From Natronorubrum halophilum (lineage in GTDB: Archaea > Halobacteriota > Halobacteria > Halobacteriales > Natrialbaceae), in contig NZ_QQTY01000004.1 in NCBI RefSeq assembly GCF_003670115.1, positions 186,001-250,000 on the forward strand: DNA of 64,000 nucleotides, in the 5' to 3' direction. Each line of letters starts with the position of its first letter. The stretch's first letter is position 1. Both the position numbers and the translations under genes were made by a program. This document shows positions 39,777-48,542 of the stretch, piece by piece. Below the pieces are notes generated by a model. It was not told the DNA's origin and did not search any database. It saw only the letters and a list, made by a program, of their open reading frames with translations.

Positions 39777-40721
39777 TCAGGTTTCGGGTTCGATGTAGAT
39801 TTTCTGGATCTGATCGTCGTGATCCATCAGGGCGAGTTCGAGTTCGGTGATGCGTTCGTTGATCGTCTCGGCGTCGAGACCGGGTTCGAACGCGACGTCG
39901 GCGGTGACGAGCAGTTCTTCGGCACCGAAGAAGACGGTTCGGAGGTCGACGAGTTCGGTGACGCCCTCCCAGTCGGCGACGATCCGGCGAAGTTCGTCCT
40001 CGTCGGATTTCGGGAGGCTCTCGCCGAGGATGAGCCGCTTGTTCTCCACGGCGAGTGCGACGGCGAAGCCCATGAGCATGATACCGATGAGGAGGGCGGC
40101 ACCGGCGTCGTAGATCGGGTTTTCGGTGACTCGAGTGAGGTAGATCCCGAAGAGGGCGATCCCCGCGCCGGCGAGCGCGATGGAGTCTTCGGTGAGCGCG
40201 GTCAGGGTCGTCACGTCGCTCGTCTTGCTGAATGCCTCGCGGAGGCTCGTCCAACCGTACTCGTCCATCTGACGGCTGATTCCCTGGTAGGCTTTCCACA
40301 ACGCGTAGGATTCGAACGCGATCGCGCCGAGCAACACGGCGTAGTTGACGTAGACCGGATCGAACGGCGTACCGAGCAGCGTGACGTCCTCGCTGGCGCG
40401 ATGGACGCCACCCTCTTGCAGCGCGCTGTAGCCGTGGCTGGCGCTCTCCCAGCCGGCGATGCCGAAGAGCATGATGCTCACGAGCAGGCTGTAGAAGAAC
40501 TGCGCCTTTCCGTGGCCGAAGGGGTGGCTCCGATTCGCCTCCTGCGCGCCGTATTTGATCCCGACCAGCAGGAAGATCTGGTTACCCGTATCCGAGATCG
40601 AGTGGTACGTCTCCGACAGCATCGCGGGGCTCCCGGTGAGCAGAAACCCGCCGAACTTCAGGATCGCGATCGCGCCGTTCGCGAACAGTGCAGCGAGGAC
40701 GACGGAGGTACTACTGGCCAT
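39777..40721 (-). CDS. Cation diffusion facilitator family transporter
   Basis: 314 residues with six membrane segments in the CDF arrangement. The second segment carries ETYHSISDTGNQIFLLVG (about 37-54), where His/Asp and Asp are the metal-site pair; a helix starting SHPFGHGKAQFFYSLLVSIM follows. The cytoplasmic C-terminal domain ends with LELALMDHDDQIQKIYIEPE. Exports Zn2+, Mn2+ or Fe2+ in exchange for protons; the metal cannot be told by eye. Convergent with the preceding hypothetical gene. Confidence 0.9.
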   Translation of the reverse strand: MASSTSVVLAALFANGAIAILKFGGFLLTGSPAMLSETYHSISDTGNQIFLLVGIKYGAQEANRSHPFGHGKAQFFYSLLVSIMLFGIAGWESASHGYSALQEGGVHRASEDVTLLGTPFDPVYVNYAVLLGAIAFESYALWKAYQGISRQMDEYGWTSLREAFSKTSDVTTLTALTEDSIALAGAGIALFGIYLTRVTENPIYDAGAALLIGIMLMGFAVALAVENKRLILGESLPKSDEDELRRIVADWEGVTELVDLRTVFFGAEELLVTADVAFEPGLDAETINERITELELALMDHDDQIQKIYIEPET

Positions 40722-40871
40722 CGGCGGAGACTACGAAGGGGTATCCCAAAAGTGTAAGGCGGTCTAGAGCCGCCGATTCGGTACGGAGTCGACCGCATCT
40801 CCGGGCCACGGTGGTGCGGGGACGCCAGCCGCATCCGAAAAGAACCTCAGAGTGACCGCCGAAGGACGACT

Positions 40872-41408
40872 ATGATCGCGATATTCTCGGATACGCACAG
40901 CGCGAGCGGACACGAACTCGAGGGGGAGGCCCTGGCCGCGGCCCGCGAAGCCGACATCGTGATTCACGCGGGCGATTTCAACACCGCGGCCGCGCTCGAG
41001 GCCTTCCAAGACGAGTGCGAAGTGCTCGTCGGCGTCCGCGGGAATACGGACAGCGCAGCCGTGCGCGACCGACTGCCGACGGTTCGCGTGGTCGAGGAAG
41101 GCGGCGTCCGTTTCGCGGTAACTCACCGCCGGGACGGCGGCGAGACGGGGCTGGCGATGTTCGGCCGCTCGCGAGACGCCGACGTCGTCATCTCGGGGCA
41201 CAGCCACCGACCGACGGTGGTCGAAACCGAGGACGTCCTGCTGTTGAACCCGGGCAGTCACGCCCAGCCGCGCGGAAATCGGCCGGGGTTCGCCGTCCTC
41301 GAGCGGCCGGCCGGTGCCGAAGCGGGTACAGACGACGGCCGACTCGAGGGAGCGATTCGCGAGCCGGACGGAACGCTCGTGAAGTCGTTCGAACTCTCGA
41401 GAAGGTGA
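40872..41408 (+). CDS. YfcE/MJ0936-type metallophosphoesterase
   Basis: 178 residues. Calcineurin-like motifs: FSDTHSASGHE (Asp-x-His, about 4-14), IHAGDFNTA (GD), GVRGNTDSAAVRD (GNxD), AVTHRRDGGETG and ISGHSHRP (GHSHxP, about 115-122). Such enzymes hydrolyse phosphodiester or nucleotide substrates with Mn2+/Ni2+. The haloarchaeal physiological substrate is unknown. Divergent from the CDF gene. Confidence 0.9.
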   Translation: MIAIFSDTHSASGHELEGEALAAAREADIVIHAGDFNTAAALEAFQDECEVLVGVRGNTDSAAVRDRLPTVRVVEEGGVRFAVTHRRDGGETGLAMFGRSRDADVVISGHSHRPTVVETEDVLLLNPGSHAQPRGNRPGFAVLERPAGAEAGTDDGRLEGAIREPDGTLVKSFELSRR

Positions 41409-41837
41409 CAAACGGCGTCGGAACGATCATCGAGGGACGTGTCAGCGGGGAACGGAGCGTCAGCGGGGACACGGGTCGTACCGGCCGGTTCGAAAACGAA
41501 CTCGGAGACGCGACCGAAACGGAGCCGTAACGGGGACGGAGCGCACCGACCCCGTCGGCCGCCGCGCGGAGTTGAACTGGCGATCGGAACTCGTGAGGAT
41601 CCGTATTCGGGAGAGCCAACGGGCGACTCGTCTCGATCACGACGGGTGGAGGGACGCCGGTCGAGACGCATTGCAAGCTACGGTATCTATGCCAATATAG
41701 TCAGCGTAAGGTGAAAATACGGTTTTAGTTACCGTCGAGTGGACGCTCGTCGGTTTCTCGGAGCCACGCAGTGCCGAACGCGCGATAGTTGAACGAGGGC
41801 GAAACGGTTTTGCTCGCTGACACGGTATCGCCACCGT
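41409..41837. other. Intergenic, no feature recognised
   Basis: 429 bases with no convincing gene. The first 250 are GC-rich; the last part contains an AT-rich block (about 41690-41735) that may hold the promoter of the 41-residue membrane gene. Several open frames exist on both strands but lack codon bias in any single frame. Confidence 0.45.
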
Positions 41838-41963
41838 ATGCTCGAGTTCATCCCTGACGATCCCGTCATCATCGCGGTCGTGTTGATCCTCCTCTCACTG
41901 GTCTTCTTCTCGTACCTGCTCATCCGTCGGACGATCCTCGAGTTCCGCGACGGGATGCGGTAG
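41838..41963 (+). CDS. 41-residue single-span membrane protein
   Basis: ATG 41838 to TAG 41961-41963: MLEFIPDDPVIIAVVLILLS begins with a polar stretch and enters one membrane helix of about 20 residues, followed by SYLLIRRTILEFRDGMR, a positively charged cytoplasmic end. Haloarchaea conserve many such single-helix microproteins (DUF7859-like from memory). The gene is short but has clean codon bias; the minus-strand threonine aldolase begins its stop 60 bases downstream. Confidence 0.68.
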   Translation: MLEFIPDDPVIIAVVLILLSLVFFSYLLIRRTILEFRDGMR

Positions 41964-42023
41964 CCAGTCGGATTCGACGGACACCCGATCGAACGGCCGT
42001 CGAGCGATCGGTGGGTGAACGTA

Positions 42024-43058
42024 TCACCGGCTACGGGCGGCGGCACCGAACGCCGCATCCGCGGCCTCGAGCGCACCGTCGATGTCCTCCCGCGAGACGT
42101 CTCGGTGAGTGCAGAACCGAATTGTCGTCGGACCGAAGGGCGATGCTGCGACCCCTCGCTCGCGAAGCCGTTCGATAACGGACTCTGTCTCGAGGCCGGT
42201 TCCCGAGACCTCGACCAGCACGATGTTCGTCTCCGGTTCCTGTACGTCGAAGCCCTCGATATCGGCCAGCCCGTCGGCCAGCAGCCGCGCGCGTTCGTGG
42301 TCCGTTTCGAGGTCGGCGACGTTCTCGAGCGCCTGTAATCCGGGTGCGGCGATGATCCCGGCCTGTCGCATCCCGCCGCCGAACAGTTTGCGGGTGCGAC
42401 GGGCCTCCTCGACGAACGCTTCGCTCCCCGCGAGCATCGAGCCGATCGGCGCGCCGAGGCCCTTCGAGAGGCAGAACATGACCGAGTCGACGGGATCGGT
42501 GAGTTCGGACGCGGCGACCTCGAGCGCCGTCGCGGCGTTGAACAGCCGCGCGCCGTCGAGATGCACCGGAACGTCGTGCTCGTGGGCGGCCTCGGCCGCA
42601 GCGGCGATGCTCTCGGGCGCGATCGCGAGTCCGCCGCGAGTGTTGTGCGTGTTCTCGAGGCACAGGAGTCCGGTTCCGGCGCGGTGGAGATCCGTTGGGG
42701 CGTACTCGCTCGTGATTTGCTCCGGCGTCGGAACCCCGCGGTCCGTCTCGAGCGCGCGGACCTGTAGAGCCGCGTGCTGGGCGAGGCCGCCGAGTTCGTA
42801 CTTCACGACGTGGCTCTCGCGGTCCGCGAGGACGTCCTGCCCTCGCTCGGTGTGGACGCGCGCCGCGATCTGATTCCCCATCGTCCCCGAGGGCACGTAC
42901 AGGGCGGCCTCCTTGCCGACCGCCTCGGCCGCTCTCGCCTCGAGTTCGTTCACCGTCGGATCCTCTCCGTAGACGTCGTCGCCCACGTCGGCCGTTCGCG
43001 CGGCCTCGCGCATCGTTTCGTCGGGTTTCGTTACGGTGTCCGAGCGCAGATCGATCAT
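42024..43058 (-). CDS. ltaE: L-threonine aldolase family PLP enzyme
   Basis: 344 residues. N-terminus MIDLRSDTVTKPDETMREAA, GDDVYGEDPTVNELEARAAE (about 27-46) and the PLP lysine in MFCLSKGLGAPIGSMLAGS (about 196-214). These are the signature blocks of low-specificity threonine aldolases (glycine plus acetaldehyde from L-threonine). Complete length. Its neighbours give no pathway hint. Confidence 0.92.
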   Translation of the reverse strand: MIDLRSDTVTKPDETMREAARTADVGDDVYGEDPTVNELEARAAEAVGKEAALYVPSGTMGNQIAARVHTERGQDVLADRESHVVKYELGGLAQHAALQVRALETDRGVPTPEQITSEYAPTDLHRAGTGLLCLENTHNTRGGLAIAPESIAAAAEAAHEHDVPVHLDGARLFNAATALEVAASELTDPVDSVMFCLSKGLGAPIGSMLAGSEAFVEEARRTRKLFGGGMRQAGIIAAPGLQALENVADLETDHERARLLADGLADIEGFDVQEPETNIVLVEVSGTGLETESVIERLRERGVAASPFGPTTIRFCTHRDVSREDIDGALEAADAAFGAAARSR

Positions 43059-43174
43059 GACGGGAGATCGTCGGGAATCGCCCTAATGGTGTCGTTACGG
43101 GATCGACGACTCGTGAACCGAAACGCGACCGATCCACCGAAGCATTCAATCCATACCGGATTACTTACTGACGC

Positions 43175-44212
43175 ATGGTTCCCGATAATTTTGGCCCCGA
43201 CGATGGGACGCCACCGCCCGGTACGCCAACCGGCGGGCCAACGGACGGCGACGATTCGAACGACCCGCGGCCGCGTTCGTTCTGGTGGCACGTCTCGCGC
43301 GTCGTCGATCGATTTCCCGGGTTACTGCCGTTCGCACTGGTGCCGCTGCTGACTTCGCTGTCGCAGGTCGAGAACGTCCGTCGGGCGCTCGATCCCGCCG
43401 CCGGCGTCTCGATCAACTTCGAGTTCGCCCTCCCGACGCCGTTTCTCGATCTGTGGACGTTCGCCAATCCGCCCGATCCGCCCGTTCGAATCGATCGCCG
43501 TGCTGTCGGCGGCGGATCCTCGCCGGGCGGCGATCCGTTCGCCGACCCGACGCACCCGACCGGACCGGCGGGCACGACCGGCTCCGGCGACACCGAACTG
43601 ACCGTCGAGACGCCGCTGCAGGGGGTCGGAATCGCGATCGAGAGCGGCGCCGCCGGCGTCTGGATCGCGATCGCGCTGTTCGCGTACGCCGCGATCGCGG
43701 CGATTATCGTGGCCGTTTACGTGGGCGGCCTCGACAGTCGACTGCGGGGCGAACGGGTTGCCCTCCTCGCGTGCGTCCGCGAGTACGCCCCGCGGCTCTT
43801 CCTGTACACGCTCCTCCTCGTCGGCGCCGTCCTACTGCTCGTGCCGTTCGCGCTGCTCACGCCTGCGGTGCTCCTCGTCGCGATCCCCGCGGCGGTGGTG
43901 CTCGGCTACCTCTTTTACGCCGCGCCGTTCCTGTTCGTCGTCGCGGACGCGTCCGTCGTCGAGGCGTTCCGCCGATCGTACGGGTTCGCGATCGACGGCG
44001 GACCCTACCTCAGCTTCGCGCTCCGGCACGTCACCGTCGCGGTCATCGGGTCCCTCGTCCTCTCGCTGTTCGTCAGCGCCGGCCCCGTCGGCTTCCTATT
44101 CGCACTGATCCTCGCGGCCCCGCTGTCGCTCGTGCTGACCGCCGCGTCGGTGTCGTTCGTTCGCGATCTGGTCGAGACGAAGACGGAAGGCTGTCGGCGA
44201 CCTACGAAGTAG
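43175..44212 (+). CDS. Multi-pass membrane protein, unknown
   Basis: 345 residues. A disordered Pro/Gly/Asp-rich N-terminus (about 1-30) precedes a membrane segment near 50, a Gly/Pro-rich linker with repeated DP and PT, then at least five segments (about 162-185, 210-245, 250-265, 290-310, 318-340). Codon bias is strong, so it is coding. No family recognised; many haloarchaeal DUF4013-like proteins show a similar RxYGFAIDGG...motif, but this is not certain. Followed directly by a 67-residue membrane gene. Confidence 0.72.
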   Translation: MVPDNFGPDDGTPPPGTPTGGPTDGDDSNDPRPRSFWWHVSRVVDRFPGLLPFALVPLLTSLSQVENVRRALDPAAGVSINFEFALPTPFLDLWTFANPPDPPVRIDRRAVGGGSSPGGDPFADPTHPTGPAGTTGSGDTELTVETPLQGVGIAIESGAAGVWIAIALFAYAAIAAIIVAVYVGGLDSRLRGERVALLACVREYAPRLFLYTLLLVGAVLLLVPFALLTPAVLLVAIPAAVVLGYLFYAAPFLFVVADASVVEAFRRSYGFAIDGGPYLSFALRHVTVAVIGSLVLSLFVSAGPVGFLFALILAAPLSLVLTAASVSFVRDLVETKTEGCRRPTK

Positions 44213-44213
44213 C

Positions 44214-44417
44214 GTGTCGAGTTCATCCCTCCGGCCGGTCCTTACCGGCCTCCGCCTCGGCGCGATCGTGCTCGTCGTGAGCGGGTTCGTCGGGTGGGTG
44301 GCCGGCGACGCGGTCCCCTTCTCGCTCGAGTCGCCGTTCACGATCGCGTTCCTCGCGGGCGTCGGCTGCGCGTTCGCGTCGATCTACCTCGGGGTTTTTC
44401 TGGCGAACAGGGAGTGA
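44214..44417 (+). CDS. Small two-helix membrane protein
   Basis: 67 residues from GTG 44214, one base after the stop of the upstream membrane gene, so probably co-transcribed. Two segments (about 13-31 and 42-63) flank a short DAVPFSLESP loop; it ends FLANRE. Function unknown; likely a partner of the upstream membrane protein because of the tight linkage. Confidence 0.66.
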   Translation: MSSSSLRPVLTGLRLGAIVLVVSGFVGWVAGDAVPFSLESPFTIAFLAGVGCAFASIYLGVFLANRE

Positions 44418-44490
44418 ACCGGCGACGGGACCGACGCGACCGGATTTCGATTCGAAAACGGTATGCCGGCGCTCGAGAGACGTGTGTCAC

Positions 44491-45582
44491 ATGGACCCGC
44501 GCATCCGCGAACACGCCGAGATCATCGCGAATCACTCGGTCGATCTGCAGGAAGGGGATAACGTCGTCGTCGACGCGCACCCGGTCGCCGAGGATCTGGT
44601 CGTCGCACTCCACGAAGTGATCGGCGATCACGGCGCGAACCCGATAGCGGTCAGCCAGCGCACGGGCGAGCGCCAGCGGCGCGCCTACCTCCGCGCTTCG
44701 GACGACGACTTCGACACGCCCGAACACGAACTCGCGCTCATCCGGAACACCGACGTCTACATCGCCATCCGAGCGACGGACAACGTCACCCAGACCAGCG
44801 ACGTCGATCCCGAAATCAGCGCGGCCTATCAGCAGGCCCACCGGCCGATTCTCGAGGAACGCCTCTCCAAACGCTGGTGTCTCACGCAGTACCCCGCGCC
44901 GGCGAACGCCCAACTCGCCGAGATGAGCACCGAGGGCTACGAGCGGTTCGTCTGGGATGCCGTCAACAAGGACTGGGACGAGCAGCGAAAACTCCAGGCG
45001 AACATGGTCGAGATCATGGACCCCGCCGAGGAGATCCGGATCGTGAGCGGCGAGACGACCGACGTGACGATGTCGATCGGCGGCAACCCGACGATCAACG
45101 ACCACGGCGAGCACAACCTCCCCGGCGGCGAGGTCTTTACCGCCCCCCAACCCGACAGCGTCGAGGGCGAGGTGCTGTTCGACATGCCGCTGTACCACCA
45201 GGGCCGGGAGATCACCGACGTCTACCTCGAGTTCGAGGGCGGCGACGTCGTCTCCCACTCGGCGGCGAAAAACGAGGAGGTGCTGACGGAAGTCCTCAAC
45301 ACGGACGAGGGCGCGCGTCGACTCGGCGAACTCGGGATCGGGATGAACCGCGACATCGATCGCTTCACCTACAACATGCTGTTCGACGAGAAGATGGGCG
45401 ATACGGTCCACATGGCCGTCGGACGAGCCTACGACGACACCGTCGGCGAGGGCAACGAGGCGAACGACTCCGCCGTGCACGTCGATATGATCGTCGACAT
45501 GAGCGAGGACTCGTTCATCGAAGTGGACGGCGAGGTCGTACAGCGAGACGGCACCTTCCGGTTCGAGGAGAGCGAGAGCTGA
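44491..45582 (+). CDS. M29 family aminopeptidase
   Basis: 363 residues from ATG 44491 (MDPRIREHAEIIANHSVDLQ); the GTG nine bases upstream is unlikely. Metal-ligand regions of M29 (thermophilic aminopeptidase, AmpS) are present: NLPGGEVFTAPQPDSVEGEV (about 210-229), a mid-region HxxxxxxE in YHQGREITDVYLEFEGG, and near the end FDEKMGDTVHMAVGRAY with VHVDMIVDM. Cytoplasmic peptide trimming. The final 33 bases are duplicated downstream (see repeat). Confidence 0.9.
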   Translation: MDPRIREHAEIIANHSVDLQEGDNVVVDAHPVAEDLVVALHEVIGDHGANPIAVSQRTGERQRRAYLRASDDDFDTPEHELALIRNTDVYIAIRATDNVTQTSDVDPEISAAYQQAHRPILEERLSKRWCLTQYPAPANAQLAEMSTEGYERFVWDAVNKDWDEQRKLQANMVEIMDPAEEIRIVSGETTDVTMSIGGNPTINDHGEHNLPGGEVFTAPQPDSVEGEVLFDMPLYHQGREITDVYLEFEGGDVVSHSAAKNEEVLTEVLNTDEGARRLGELGIGMNRDIDRFTYNMLFDEKMGDTVHMAVGRAYDDTVGEGNEANDSAVHVDMIVDMSEDSFIEVDGEVVQRDGTFRFEESES

Positions 45583-45820
45583 GCGTCGCGAAGATCTCGG
45601 ATCGAAACGGCGAGCGACGCGAGCCGTAGAGAGCGTTTCGAGGGGAAAGACGCGACGAACGGAGTGAGTCGTGTTTTTTCATCGAAGTTTTTGCGCGAGG
45701 GTTGCCTGTGGCAATCCGAGCGGAAAAAGTTCGGACTGGCACCTTCCGGTTCGAGGAGAGCGAGAGCTGAGCGTCGCGAAGCTCTCGGATCGAAATGGCG
45801 AGCGACGCGAGCCGTAGAGA
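45550..45820 (+). repeat. 83-bp direct repeat at the aminopeptidase 3' end
   Basis: 45550-45632 is repeated at 45738-45820 with two substitutions. The first copy spans the last 11 codons and stop of the aminopeptidase gene plus 50 bases; the second lies in the intergenic gap. The 105 bases between them contain a T-run (gttttttc) and resemble the chromosome. The gap 45583-45951 has no other gene. Confidence 0.8.
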
Positions 45821-45951
45821 CGGTTTCGAGGCGGAAGTAGAGACGATTTTGAGGCGGAAGGGACGAGGGCGCTCGAGTCCCGGTCAGAGCGATGTTGCCT
45901 CCTCGTCGTAATATCGGCTGTGTTTATGGCCCTCCGATAGCTACTGGACGT

Positions 45952-46368
45952 ATGGCTGTACTCGTCGCGTACGACGGCTCCGCGCCCGCACGGAAGGCAG
46001 CGAAACACGCGTTCGCTTCCCATTCCGACGAGGAAATCGTCCTGCTTCGCGTCGTCGAACTGGCCGATAGCTTCACCGAAGCGGGGATCAATATGCTCCA
46101 GGATACGATAAGGGACCGCGAGGAATCGGCCTCTCGGAAGCTACGCGAGGACGTGACGGATCTCGACGGGACCGACGACGTCGACTTTCGGACGGAAACT
46201 GCTATCGGAGACCCCGCTCGAGCGGTCGTCGAGTACGCGGAAGACCACGACATCGACCACATTATCGTCGGCAGTCACGGTCGGGCGGGCGTCTCCCGCA
46301 TCCTGCTCGGGAGCGTCGCCGAGCAGATCGTCCGCCGCGCCCCCGTCTCGGTCACCGTCGTCAGATAA
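45952..46368 (+). CDS. Universal stress protein, UspA family
   Basis: 138 residues. Begins MAVLVAYDGSAPARKAAKHA and ends with HIIVGSHGRAGVSRILLGSV and PVSVTVVR, so the ATP-binding Gly motif (GxxGxxxxxxG...S/T) is complete. Homodimeric nucleotide-binding stress protein; haloarchaea carry dozens. Standing alone, with box A (tttatgg) about 25 bases upstream. Confidence 0.93.
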   Translation: MAVLVAYDGSAPARKAAKHAFASHSDEEIVLLRVVELADSFTEAGINMLQDTIRDREESASRKLREDVTDLDGTDDVDFRTETAIGDPARAVVEYAEDHDIDHIIVGSHGRAGVSRILLGSVAEQIVRRAPVSVTVVR

Positions 46369-46373
46369 TCCGA

Positions 46374-46511
46374 TCACGGCGCGTCCTCTTCGGAGTAGCG
46401 TAACTCGACGCCGTCGTCCGCGAGGACGACCCAAAACACCCACCAGAACAGGAGATACAACAGCGAGGCGACCGCCGCGAACAACACCATCGGTTCGAAC
46501 GGCGGCGTCAT
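46374..46511 (-). CDS. 45-residue membrane microprotein next to cupredoxin gene
   Basis: ATG 46511 gives MTPPFEPMVLFAAVASLLYL, one long hydrophobic helix (about 9-31) and a soluble tail ADDGVELRYSEEDAP. The frame is open further but the upstream part is off-strand shadow. It starts 13 bases after the cupredoxin-like stop, so the two are likely one transcript; a role as membrane partner of the copper protein is speculative. Confidence 0.6.
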   Translation of the reverse strand: MTPPFEPMVLFAAVASLLYLLFWWVFWVVLADDGVELRYSEEDAP

Positions 46512-46524
46512 CGCTCCAGCCCGA

Positions 46525-47025
46525 TCAGTTGTCCGTGACGATTTTGACGTCGCCTTTCTGTCGTTCTTGCTGGTACTCACACCGATACGTCTCCATCTCG
46601 GCCGTCGCCGTGAACGCGAGCGTTTCGAGTTCACCGAGCGTCTCGTTACCGTCGGTCGAGTAGTCCTCGACGACCTCCTCGTTCTCGTCCCAGAACGCGA
46701 AGTTGTGATGGACGCCGTCCTGATTCTCCCAGGTGATCCGGTACTCCCGTCCCTCGAAGAGCACGAGCGTCGGATTCTCGACGCGATCGATGGCAGCCGG
46801 TTCAGCGCCGACCCAACCGCCGACCCAGCCGTCGAACCGAATTTCCTGTACGTCCGCCCACGCGTCGGGATCGGTGTCGCCCTCGAGCGACTCGGCTTCG
46901 TCCACGACGGGTTCGGGCTCGGGGTCCTCGTCTTCGCTACCCAGACAGCCGGCGATGGACGCGGCCACAACCGTTCCGGCGATCCCCGACAGGAACGTCC
47001 GCCTGTCCGTGCTGTTTGGAGTCAT
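46525..47025 (-). CDS. Tat-exported cupredoxin-like lipoprotein
   Basis: 166 residues from ATG 47025. MTPNSTDRRTFLSGIAGTVV holds a twin-arginine motif; SIAGC is the lipobox with Cys at about 27. An acidic linker leads to a cupredoxin-like domain: ENPTLVLFEGREYRITWENQ, VHHNFAFWDE and METYRCEYQQERQKGDVKIV. His and Cys ligand candidates are present, but the usual C-x(4)-H-x(n)-M end is YRCEYQQERQKGD with no His or Met after the Cys, so copper may be absent or bound differently. Halocyanin-like cell-surface electron carrier, or a relative that lost its metal. Confidence 0.75.
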   Translation of the reverse strand: MTPNSTDRRTFLSGIAGTVVAASIAGCLGSEDEDPEPEPVVDEAESLEGDTDPDAWADVQEIRFDGWVGGWVGAEPAAIDRVENPTLVLFEGREYRITWENQDGVHHNFAFWDENEEVVEDYSTDGNETLGELETLAFTATAEMETYRCEYQQERQKGDVKIVTDN

Positions 47026-47234
47026 TACTGGCCGTAAGTGGGTGAGCGGCATAAATAACAGTATATCAGAAGCGTGACCTCCGTTCGGGATGACTGTCCG
47101 GGAAACGGATACTTCGTCGGATGGTGTACGGTCGAGTCCGAGATCACGCTCGGAAACGTCACTCGGGGATATCACCCGGTAGCCGCAAATAATCGGCCGA
47201 GGCGGTTCACGCTGCGCCGTTCGCCGTCGCCGGG

Positions 47235-47888
47235 TTACTCGACGAGATCAGCGACCATCCCCGAGACGAACTCGAGTTCGTCCTCGTTGACGCCGTGGCC
47301 CATCCCTTCGTAGAGTCGTTCGGTGACGTCGGCGTTCATGGACTCGAGCACGTCGGCGGTGTCGTGGACCCGCTCCTGGGGAATGTGCGGATCGACGTCG
47401 CTGCAGCCGAGGAACACCGGCGTTCCCTCGAGATCGCCGGGATACTCCGCGTCGAGTTCCTCGCCGATGAGTCCGCCGCTCAGGACTGCGAGCCCGCCGT
47501 AGCGTCGCGGGTTGCGGGCGAGGAACTCGCTGGCGAGACAGGCACCCTGCGAGAAACCGACCAGCATGACGCGCTCGGTCGGAATACCGGCCTCGTCGGC
47601 CTCCTCGATCGCATCGCTGATGGCCCGGATCCCGGAGGTTCGGCCGGGCTCGTTTCGCTCGACGGGGGCGAGAAACGAGTTCGGGTACCAGGTGTTTCGC
47701 GCCGCCTGTGGCGCTAACAGGGCGACGCCGTCCCGATGGACTTCGGTACCCAGTTGCACGATACTCCGCGCGGTCGCGCCGCGCCCGTGGACGAGTACGA
47801 GCGCGGCGGACGCGTCCTCGAGGTCCGTTCCACCGGTGACGAGCGGTTGGCCCTGATGTGGGCCGTCCGCATCCGCGCTCGCGGTCAT
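47235..47888 (-). CDS. Phospholipase/carboxylesterase family hydrolase
   Basis: 217 residues. Alpha/beta hydrolase: oxyanion stretch LVLVHGRGATARS (about 30-42), nucleophile elbow MLVGFSQGACLASE (Ser about 115), acidic CSDVDPHIPQER and the terminal His in GMGHGVNEDEL. Fits the YpfH/dienelactone-type esterase family; natural substrate unknown. Followed at 22 bases by the VOC gene and then a flavoprotein on the same strand, a probable operon. Confidence 0.88.
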   Translation of the reverse strand: MTASADADGPHQGQPLVTGGTDLEDASAALVLVHGRGATARSIVQLGTEVHRDGVALLAPQAARNTWYPNSFLAPVERNEPGRTSGIRAISDAIEEADEAGIPTERVMLVGFSQGACLASEFLARNPRRYGGLAVLSGGLIGEELDAEYPGDLEGTPVFLGCSDVDPHIPQERVHDTADVLESMNADVTERLYEGMGHGVNEDELEFVSGMVADLVE

Positions 47889-47910
47889 CCCTCACCACCG
47901 ATGGTCGCGC

Positions 47911-48534
47911 TCATTCGACACCACCGACGCCCGTGCTCGCGTCCGGCAGGTCGTTTTCGACGACCTCGAGGCCGACCGCCTCGATCGCGCCGCGGAGGTG
48001 TTCGTCCTTGGCGTACTCGGCGCCGTCTTCCTCGCGAAGCGCCTGGGCTTTCGCCAGGACCTCGCCGCGGCGGTCGTTCGGAACCTCGTACTTGTCCGTC
48101 GAGAGTTCGATGACGAGGCCGTTGTTGTCCGTGGTGTAGATCGAGTGGAAGATGCCGCGGTCGAAGACGTTGTACTGGTGACCCGCAGCCTCGAGGGCGT
48201 CCATCGTGTCCTCGTACTCATCGGGAGCGACGCTGAAACAGAGGTGGTGGACGGCACCGACGCCGCCGCGCTGTCCCCGGCGGTTCGAGGGACGGTCGTC
48301 GCTCACGAAGAACGTGAGGATGCGCCCGTCGCCCGTATCGAAAAACAGGTGCGTCTGGGACGGATCGTCGAGGTTCGGCTGCCGCAAGACGAGGGGCATG
48401 CCGAGGAGGTCGCGATAGAACGCGATCGTGTCCGCCTCGTTGCTCCCCCAGATGGTGATGTGGTCGGTCCCCGTCGTGTGGACGGGGCTGTCGGGCGGTT
48501 CGGGCGTGACCGGGTTCCGGGATTCGTTGGACAT
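47911..48534 (-). CDS. VOC family (glyoxalase/dioxygenase fold) protein
   Basis: 207 residues from ATG 48534 (MSNESRNPVTPEPPDSPVHT). A metal-ligand HIT in GTDHITIWGSNEADTIAFYRDLLGMPLVLRQ, HHLCFSVAPDE and the C-terminal GLVIELSTDKYE give the beta-alpha-beta-beta-beta VOC repeat with His and Glu ligands. It often sits with esterase/flavoprotein genes in haloarchaea. Catalyses C-C bond chemistry or glyoxalase-type isomerisation; substrate unknown. Confidence 0.87.
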   Translation of the reverse strand: MSNESRNPVTPEPPDSPVHTTGTDHITIWGSNEADTIAFYRDLLGMPLVLRQPNLDDPSQTHLFFDTGDGRILTFFVSDDRPSNRRGQRGGVGAVHHLCFSVAPDEYEDTMDALEAAGHQYNVFDRGIFHSIYTTDNNGLVIELSTDKYEVPNDRRGEVLAKAQALREEDGAEYAKDEHLRGAIEAVGLEVVENDLPDASTGVGGVE

Positions 48535-48542
48535 GATGGAGT

